A stretch of DNA of 64,000 nt. Origin: Chitinophaga pinensis. GTDB lineage: Bacteria; Bacteroidota; Bacteroidia; UKL13-3. The position numbers were made by a program, and so were the translations under genes. The stretch spans positions 62,001-126,000 of the forward strand of contig CAMARW010000007.1 in assembly GCA_945860865.1 (NCBI GenBank), read 5' to 3'. The notes beneath the pieces are model-generated. The model was not told the origin of the DNA, did not search any database, and saw only the letters and a list, made by a program, of their open reading frames with translations. This document shows positions 59,582 through 64,000 of the stretch, piece by piece (the first letter of the stretch is position 1; every line of letters starts with the position of its first letter).

Positions 59582-61480
59582 TTATTTTACTTCTTCAAAC
59601 TCTACATCTTCTACATTATTGGAAGCATCAGCATTAGGTTCGTTGCTTGGTGCACCTTCTGGTGCGCCACCTTGTGCTTGCTGCGCAGCGTAGATATCCT
59701 GACTAGCTTCTTGCCAAGCGGCGTTTAATGTTTCCATAGCGGCATCAATGGCAGGGATATTTTTCTCTGCATGTGCTTTTTTCAAATCCTCTAAACCGCT
59801 TTCAATTTTCTCTTTTTTGTCGGCCGGAATTTTATCACCATATTCTTTTACTTGCTTTTCCGTTTGGAAAATTAAGCTATCGGCTTGGTTTATTTTTTCA
59901 ACTTCTTCCTTAGCACGTTTATCAGAATCTGCGTTGGCTTCAGCTTCGCGCTTCATTCTTTCAATTTCTGCATCGCTTAAACCCGAACTGGCTTCAATTC
60001 TAATTTTTTGCTCTTTTCCAGTACCTTTGTCCTTTGCACTTACATGCAAAATACCGTTGGCATCAATGTCGAAAGTAACTTCTACTTGTGGCACACCGCG
60101 CGGTGCTGGTGGAATATCACTTAAATGGAACCTACCGATAGAACGGTTTTGATTAGCCATTGGGCGTTCGCCCTGCAATACATGTATTTCTACCGATGGC
60201 TGATTGTCTGATGCGGTAGAGAAAACTTCGCTACGTTTGCTTGGAATGGTAGTATTAGATTCAATTAATTTGGTCATTACACCGCCCATGGTTTCAATAC
60301 CTAAGCTTAATGGTGTAACATCTAATAACAATACATCTTTTACTTCTCCGGTTAAAACACCACCTTGAATGGCCGCACCAATAGCTACTACCTCATCAGG
60401 GTTTACGCCTTTTGAAGGTGATTTGCCAAAGAAAGCTTCAACGGCAGCTTGTATAGCAGGAATCCTAGTTGAACCACCTACCAAAATTACCTCATCAATG
60501 TCATTAGTAGATAGGCCGGCATTTTTAAGGGCACTTCTACAAGGCTCAATGGTGCGCTTAATTAAGCTATCAACCAATTGCTCAAATTTGGCGCGGGTTA
60601 AAGTTTTTACCAAGTGCTTAGGACCACTAGCAGTGGCAGTTACATAAGGTAAGTTTATTTCGGTTTGAGCCGAACTCGATAATTCAATTTTCGCTTTTTC
60701 TGCAGCTTCTTTTAAACGTTGCAAAGCCATAGGATCTAAGCGTAAATCGATGCCTTCTTCAGTTTTAAATTCATCGGCCATCCATGCAATGATAGCATTG
60801 TCAAAATCATCACCACCTAAATGGGTATCACCATCGGTAGATTTTACTTCAAATACACCATCACCTAATTCAAGAACAGAAACGTCGTGTGTACCACCAC
60901 CGCAATCAAATACTACAATTTTCATGTCCTTGCCTTTTTTGTCAACACCATAGGCAAGGGCAGCAGCAGTTGGTTCGTTAATAATTCTACGCACAGTTAA
61001 GCCAGCAATTTCACCCGCTTCTTTGGTAGCCTGGCGTTGGGCATCGTTAAAGTATGCTGGTACCGTAATTACCGCTTCTTTAACTTCTGTTCCCAAATAA
61101 TCTTCAGCAGTTTTCTTCATTTTTTGAAGAATCATGGCTGAGATTTCTTGCGGCGTATACATTCTATCATCAATGTTTACGCGCGGTGTGTTGTTGTCGC
61201 CTTTTTCTACTTTGTAAGGTACTTTTCCAATTTCGCTGCTAATTTCTGAGTACGTATGCCCCATGAAACGCTTGATAGAATAAATAGTGTTGATAGGGTT
61301 GGTTACTGCTTGTCTTTTAGCAGGGTCGCCAATTTTACGTTCCCCATCTTTTAAAAATGCCACAATGGATGGAGTAGTTCTTCTACCCTCACTGTTGGCG
61401 ATAACCACAGGTTCATTGCCTTCCATTACAGAAACACAAGAGTTGGTTGTTCCTAAATCGATTCCTATTATTTTGCTCAT
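59582..61480 (-). CDS. dnaK: Chaperone DnaK (Hsp70)
   Basis: A 632-residue Hsp70. ATPase domain: [38 protein letters not shown] split as [13 protein letters not shown], and [18 protein letters not shown] (the usual DLGGGTFD is DCGGGTHD). Substrate-binding domain is complete ([20 protein letters not shown]) with the lid. C-terminus EDVEFEEVK is as in the family. The dnaJ and grpE partners are not in this window. Dyads upstream (61545-61571) may regulate it. Confidence 0.96.
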   Translation of the reverse strand: MSKIIGIDLGTTNSCVSVMEGNEPVVIANSEGRRTTPSIVAFLKDGERKIGDPAKRQAVTNPINTIYSIKRFMGHTYSEISSEIGKVPYKVEKGDNNTPRVNIDDRMYTPQEISAMILQKMKKTAEDYLGTEVKEAVITVPAYFNDAQRQATKEAGEIAGLTVRRIINEPTAAALAYGVDKKGKDMKIVVFDCGGGTHDVSVLELGDGVFEVKSTDGDTHLGGDDFDNAIIAWMADEFKTEEGIDLRLDPMALQRLKEAAEKAKIELSSSAQTEINLPYVTATASGPKHLVKTLTRAKFEQLVDSLIKRTIEPCRSALKNAGLSTNDIDEVILVGGSTRIPAIQAAVEAFFGKSPSKGVNPDEVVAIGAAIQGGVLTGEVKDVLLLDVTPLSLGIETMGGVMTKLIESNTTIPSKRSEVFSTASDNQPSVEIHVLQGERPMANQNRSIGRFHLSDIPPAPRGVPQVEVTFDIDANGILHVSAKDKGTGKEQKIRIEASSGLSDAEIERMKREAEANADSDKRAKEEVEKINQADSLIFQTEKQVKEYGDKIPADKKEKIESGLEDLKKAHAEKNIPAIDAAMETLNAAWQEASQDIYAAQQAQGGAPEGAPSNEPNADASNNVEDVEFEEVK

Positions 61481-61544
61481 AATTATTTAATTTTCTTTAC
61501 TAATATTTGCTTCAGTTTAGCAATGAAAATGCCAATTCAAAAAT

Positions 61545-61571
61545 CTGACAGTATTGCCAGCTTGTTGACAG
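61545..61571. promoter_or_regulatory. Repeated TGACA/TGCCA dyads upstream of dnaK
   Basis: CTGACA (61545-61550), TGCCAG (61555-61560) and TTGACAG (61565-61571) are spaced by 4 bases each. The first two form a dyad with centre GTAT. They lie 65-91 bases upstream of the dnaK ATG. I know no heat-shock operator in Bacteroidota that fits; it is a candidate control site only. Confidence 0.35.
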
Positions 61572-61625
61572 CTAAGAGCAGATTATAAGTCAAAATTTCT
61601 GCCCCAATGGCAGTTTTGCTGACAA

Positions 61626-62591
61626 TTAAAAGGTAAAGTTGGGTAGTTCTTGGGAGAGCAGAATGATAGTAGAAATATCAAATTCTTGCATCCTATTATT
61701 GAAATTTCTGCTAGAGAAAATGCCCAGGCCTCCGTTAGAAATATTTGAGTATTGCGGGTTTTTTTGAACAATGCTAAGATTGGGTTTGCTTAAATCAATC
61801 ATGGTTCTGAATTCGGGAGCGCCTCCAAATGTTGAGAATTCAATGTTTATAGATCTTCTTATTTTATTTGAATTAACGGGTATCCTAGCTTTCATATAAT
61901 CTATAAAACCAGTAGAGCTCACATTTAATGTATAGTCTCTATCAGCTTCAAAATCTCTGGCTTTCGCCAATTCATAATTAATAGTTTTAAACTCAAAGAT
62001 ACTGGTATCATTGGCGTTCATTTCTTTGTAGGTGTAATTTATGTTTAAATCGTACAGCGCAGCGTTTCTGCCTGATTTGAACCTAAACTGAAAAGTATGT
62101 TTTGGAACATCGTATCTTAAAACAGTAGTTCTTGCATAGATAATAGCGTCTTTAACCAATGGGGTACGAGAGGTAAAATACTTGTCTTTTTTGGGCAGAT
62201 AAATAATAAGCTCATAAATTTCGTTGGCATTATTATTTTTGGGTAATTTACAAGCGTATAGGGTGTTTCTGGCATTAGAGAAAAAGCCAGTATCCTTGGG
62301 AATTGTATCTACGCGGGTGCATAGAAAGGTGTCTTTACTAACAATATTGATGAGTTTAACAATTACGGAATCAAAATACAAAGAATCTGCAATTTGGGCT
62401 CCCTCAGCTGTGCTCTGATTTCCAGAATTTTGGTATAATTTCTCAATACGTAAAAATTGCGTGGCTTGGTTTTGATCTAAAAAGGCATAAACAATAGGAA
62501 TATCTTTATAGGGGGCATTGATATCTATATCGTTTTTACAGGCAAATAGGCCAGAAAAAAGTGTAATTACTAAAAGGATTTTACTTTTCAT
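61626..62591 (-). CDS. Lipoprotein of unknown function, Bacteroidota-type
   Basis: A 321-residue exported protein with a lipobox (LFSGLFAC at residues 11-18) followed by KNDIDINAPYKDIPIVYAFLD. The ATG at 62591 starts a proper lipoprotein signal; the frame opens earlier at 62627. Body is beta-rich with many Asn/Tyr/Phe residues, without a motif I can assign; loose resemblance to DUF4249-type lipoproteins is possible but not shown. It diverges from panB. Confidence 0.7.
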   Translation of the reverse strand: MKSKILLVITLFSGLFACKNDIDINAPYKDIPIVYAFLDQNQATQFLRIEKLYQNSGNQSTAEGAQIADSLYFDSVIVKLINIVSKDTFLCTRVDTIPKDTGFFSNARNTLYACKLPKNNNANEIYELIIYLPKKDKYFTSRTPLVKDAIIYARTTVLRYDVPKHTFQFRFKSGRNAALYDLNINYTYKEMNANDTSIFEFKTINYELAKARDFEADRDYTLNVSSTGFIDYMKARIPVNSNKIRRSINIEFSTFGGAPEFRTMIDLSKPNLSIVQKNPQYSNISNGGLGIFSSRNFNNRMQEFDISTIILLSQELPNFTF

Positions 62592-62646
62592 TGTATGCAA
62601 ATTAAGCATTTTTTTTTGGGTGTTCAAAAATAAGTAGTCAATCTAA

Positions 62647-62675
62647 TTTGAATTTAGGTTTTATCTCTACCTTTG
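62647..62675 (+). promoter_or_regulatory. Promoter before panB
   Basis: TTTG (62647-62650) and TACCTTTG (62668-62675), 17 bases apart, form a full Bacteroidota -33/-7 promoter. The start near 62682 leaves about 12 nt before the ATG at 62694. Confidence 0.65.
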
Positions 62676-62693
62676 AAGTTCATTATATTTTAT

Positions 62694-63509
62694 ATGAGTG
62701 TTCACAAAGAATTTAAAAAGGTTACTACTCACACCTTAATTGAAATGAAAATGCGTGGAGAAAAAATCTCTATGTTAACAGCTTATGATTATAGCATGGC
62801 CAAAATATTTGATGCGGCTAAAATTGATGTTTTATTGGTTGGAGATTCTGCCTCAAATGTAATGCATGGTCACGAAACCACTTTGCCTATCACCTTAGAT
62901 GAGATGATTTCTCATGCCTCGGCTGTTATAAGAGCTGTTTCGCGTGCTTTGGTTGTGGTAGATTTGCCTTTTGGTTCGTACCAAGGAAATTCTAAAGAAG
63001 CCCTCAATTCTGCTATACGTATAATGAAGGAGGCCGAAGCCCATGCCGTTAAGCTTGAGGGTGGGGAAGAAGTGGCTGAATCTGTAAAAAGAATTTTAAC
63101 AGCAGGTATACCCGTAATGGGTCATTTGGGTTTAACACCGCAGAGTATATACAAATTTGGCACCTACGAGGTAAGGGCAAAAGAAGAAGCCGAAGCCCAA
63201 AAGTTATTGCACGATGCTCAACTTTTAGAACAGGCTGGCTGTTTTGCTATTGTTTTAGAAAAAATTCCATCGCAATTGGCTAAACAAGTTACGCAGATGG
63301 TTAAAATACCTGTAATTGGTATTGGGGCTGGGGCAGATGTGGATGGGCAAGTGCTGGTTAGTCATGATATGCTGGGTATTAACAAAGATTTTTCACCAAA
63401 ATTTTTACGTAGGTATTTAAATTTATACGACCAAATTCAAACTGCCGTAGAACAATATGTAGCCGATGTAAAGTCTGTAGACTTTCCAAGCGAAAAAGAA
63501 CAATATTAA
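62694..63509 (+). CDS. panB: 3-Methyl-2-oxobutanoate hydroxymethyltransferase
   Basis: A 271-residue enzyme that makes ketopantoate, first step of pantothenate (CoA) synthesis. It has [31 protein letters not shown] with the metal-binding Asp and Gly residues, [11 protein letters not shown] and [14 protein letters not shown]-terminal HDMLGI is typical. The ATG at 62694 gives the standard start; an upstream in-frame TTG at 62673 lies inside the promoter. 20 bp separates it from the pseudouridine synthase gene on the same strand. Confidence 0.95.
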   Translation: MSVHKEFKKVTTHTLIEMKMRGEKISMLTAYDYSMAKIFDAAKIDVLLVGDSASNVMHGHETTLPITLDEMISHASAVIRAVSRALVVVDLPFGSYQGNSKEALNSAIRIMKEAEAHAVKLEGGEEVAESVKRILTAGIPVMGHLGLTPQSIYKFGTYEVRAKEEAEAQKLLHDAQLLEQAGCFAIVLEKIPSQLAKQVTQMVKIPVIGIGAGADVDGQVLVSHDMLGINKDFSPKFLRRYLNLYDQIQTAVEQYVADVKSVDFPSEKEQY

Positions 63510-63529
63510 TAAACGTATTGCCCGCACTT

Positions 63530-64000
63530 ATGCCAAAAATTTTATGGGAAGACAATCACCTCATAGCAGCTTTTAAGCAGAGCGGACAAACCGTTCAGCC
63601 AGAACCCAATAAGCCCGCTTCTTTGGAAGAGGAAGTGAAGATTTACCTTAAAGAAAAATACCAAAAACCAGGTGCAGTTTACCTTGGCGTAATTCATCGA
63701 TTAGATATGCCTGTAGAAGGTATTGTGCTCTTTGCTAAAACCTCTAAAGCCTTGGTAAGAATGAATGAAATCTTTCAGCAAAGAGCGGTTCAAAAGATTT
63801 ACCAAACTTGGGTTCATTATAAGCCAGTTGCACCAACTGGGCATTTGCTTAATTGGCTTAAGCGCGACGAAAAAAAGAATTTTACCAAAGCATATAGCAC
63901 CGAAATAAAGCAATCTGAAAAGGCCGAATTGACCTATGAAGTGCTACAAATAAAAGGCAAATTTGCGCTTTTAAAAGTTACTTTGTTAACTGGTAGAAAG
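63530..64000 (+). CDS. RluA-family pseudouridine synthase (3' end missing)
   Basis: The first 157 codons of an RNA pseudouridine synthase. It starts MPKILWEDNHLIAAFK (beta-alpha of the RluA/RluD core), then VYLGVIHRLDMPVEGIVLFAKTSKA, with the catalytic Asp in HRLD, and YQTWVHYKP. The reading frame is open to base 64000 (ending LLTGRK), as expected for the active-site-flanking region. Likely modifies rRNA or tRNA uridines. Co-transcribed with panB by position. The S4 domain, usual in RluD, is absent at the N-terminus. Confidence 0.9.
   Translation, partial: MPKILWEDNHLIAAFKQSGQTVQPEPNKPASLEEEVKIYLKEKYQKPGAVYLGVIHRLDMPVEGIVLFAKTSKALVRMNEIFQQRAVQKIYQTWVHYKPVAPTGHLLNWLKRDEKKNFTKAYSTEIKQSEKAELTYEVLQIKGKFALLKVTLLTGRK

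Noticed and set aside
1-64000. Over-representation of the 5-base word GAACC itself
   Set aside because: A rough count is not above expectation for this base composition; only the longer words GGCTGAACC and GGTTCGAACC stand out.
1-64000. CRISPR arrays, tRNA, rRNA, phage or IS elements
   Set aside because: No regularly spaced repeats with spacers, no tRNA-like or rRNA text, no integrase or transposase gene was seen.

Overview
The window is chromosomal DNA of low GC (high 30s percent by eye) from an aerobic bacterium of the phylum Bacteroidota. Four proteins carry the C-terminal sorting domain of the type IX secretion system (T9SS). There are outer-membrane beta-barrel receptors with carboxypeptidase-like N-terminal domains, a GLPGLI-family protein, and several genes preceded by the Bacteroidota promoter element TAnnTTTG (sometimes with TTTG upstream). 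I see no rRNA, tRNA, CRISPR array, prophage or insertion sequence. Both ends cut genes: a DEAD-box helicase on the left and an RluA-type pseudouridine synthase on the right.

Layout. 1-9.8 kb: helicase, aldo/keto reductase, fabI, an M1 metallopeptidase, a TlpA-like thioredoxin, dapA, and a GLPGLI/outer-membrane receptor pair. 9.8-17.4 kb: a looser, AT-rich block with a His-rich membrane protein, two serine-hydrolase (class C beta-lactamase fold) proteins, an AraC-type regulator and a secreted M43-type protease; this looks accessory. 17.4-19.5 kb: methyltransferase, PAP2 phosphatase and ZIP transporter in one tight unit. 19.4-30.9 kb (minus strand): a 13-gene run for an A1-type heme-copper cytochrome c oxidase. 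It holds coxB with an N-terminal cytochrome c domain, coxA, ctaA, cyoE, two subunit III proteins, a subunit IV, a SCO copper chaperone, four small accessory proteins, and finally a TonB-dependent receptor of the heme-receptor type. 31.1-35 kb: WD40 protein, small membrane protein, surE and dnaB. 35.3-46.8 kb: holA, a T9SS cargo with Asp-boxes, a FAD-linked oxidase, a secreted dipeptidyl peptidase IV, a DUF4197 lipoprotein, two tandem POT peptide transporters and a 3'-5' exonuclease. 46.9-51.4 kb: glycosyltransferase, hpt, a MITE-like repeat island, a cold-shock-domain protein, adk and obg. 51.5-57.9 kb: a truncated SRPBCC gene, a one-domain asparaginase, korAB, and a large T9SS cargo with a CxxCH motif. 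57.9-64 kb: DUF2490, Dabb, unknown secreted protein, dnaK, a lipoprotein, panB and the partial pseudouridine synthase.

How the genes work together. The oxidase cluster contains structural subunits, heme O/heme A synthesis, copper delivery and probable assembly factors, so it could build a complete terminal oxidase; the receptor at its end may feed it heme or metal. Dipeptidyl peptidase IV plus two POT importers form a plausible peptide-scavenging module, with korAB feeding central carbon metabolism.

Most unusual signals: the N-terminal cytochrome c / four-helix architecture of CoxB; a 163-bp segment flanked by perfect 32-bp inverted repeats that also writes the end of hpt; apparently over-represented words GGCTGAACC and GGTTCGAACC, including a 33-bp palindrome inside the oxidase operon; a T9SS protease whose SprB-like repeat seems split by an inserted domain; and two divergent genes whose ATG codons overlap in one CATG.
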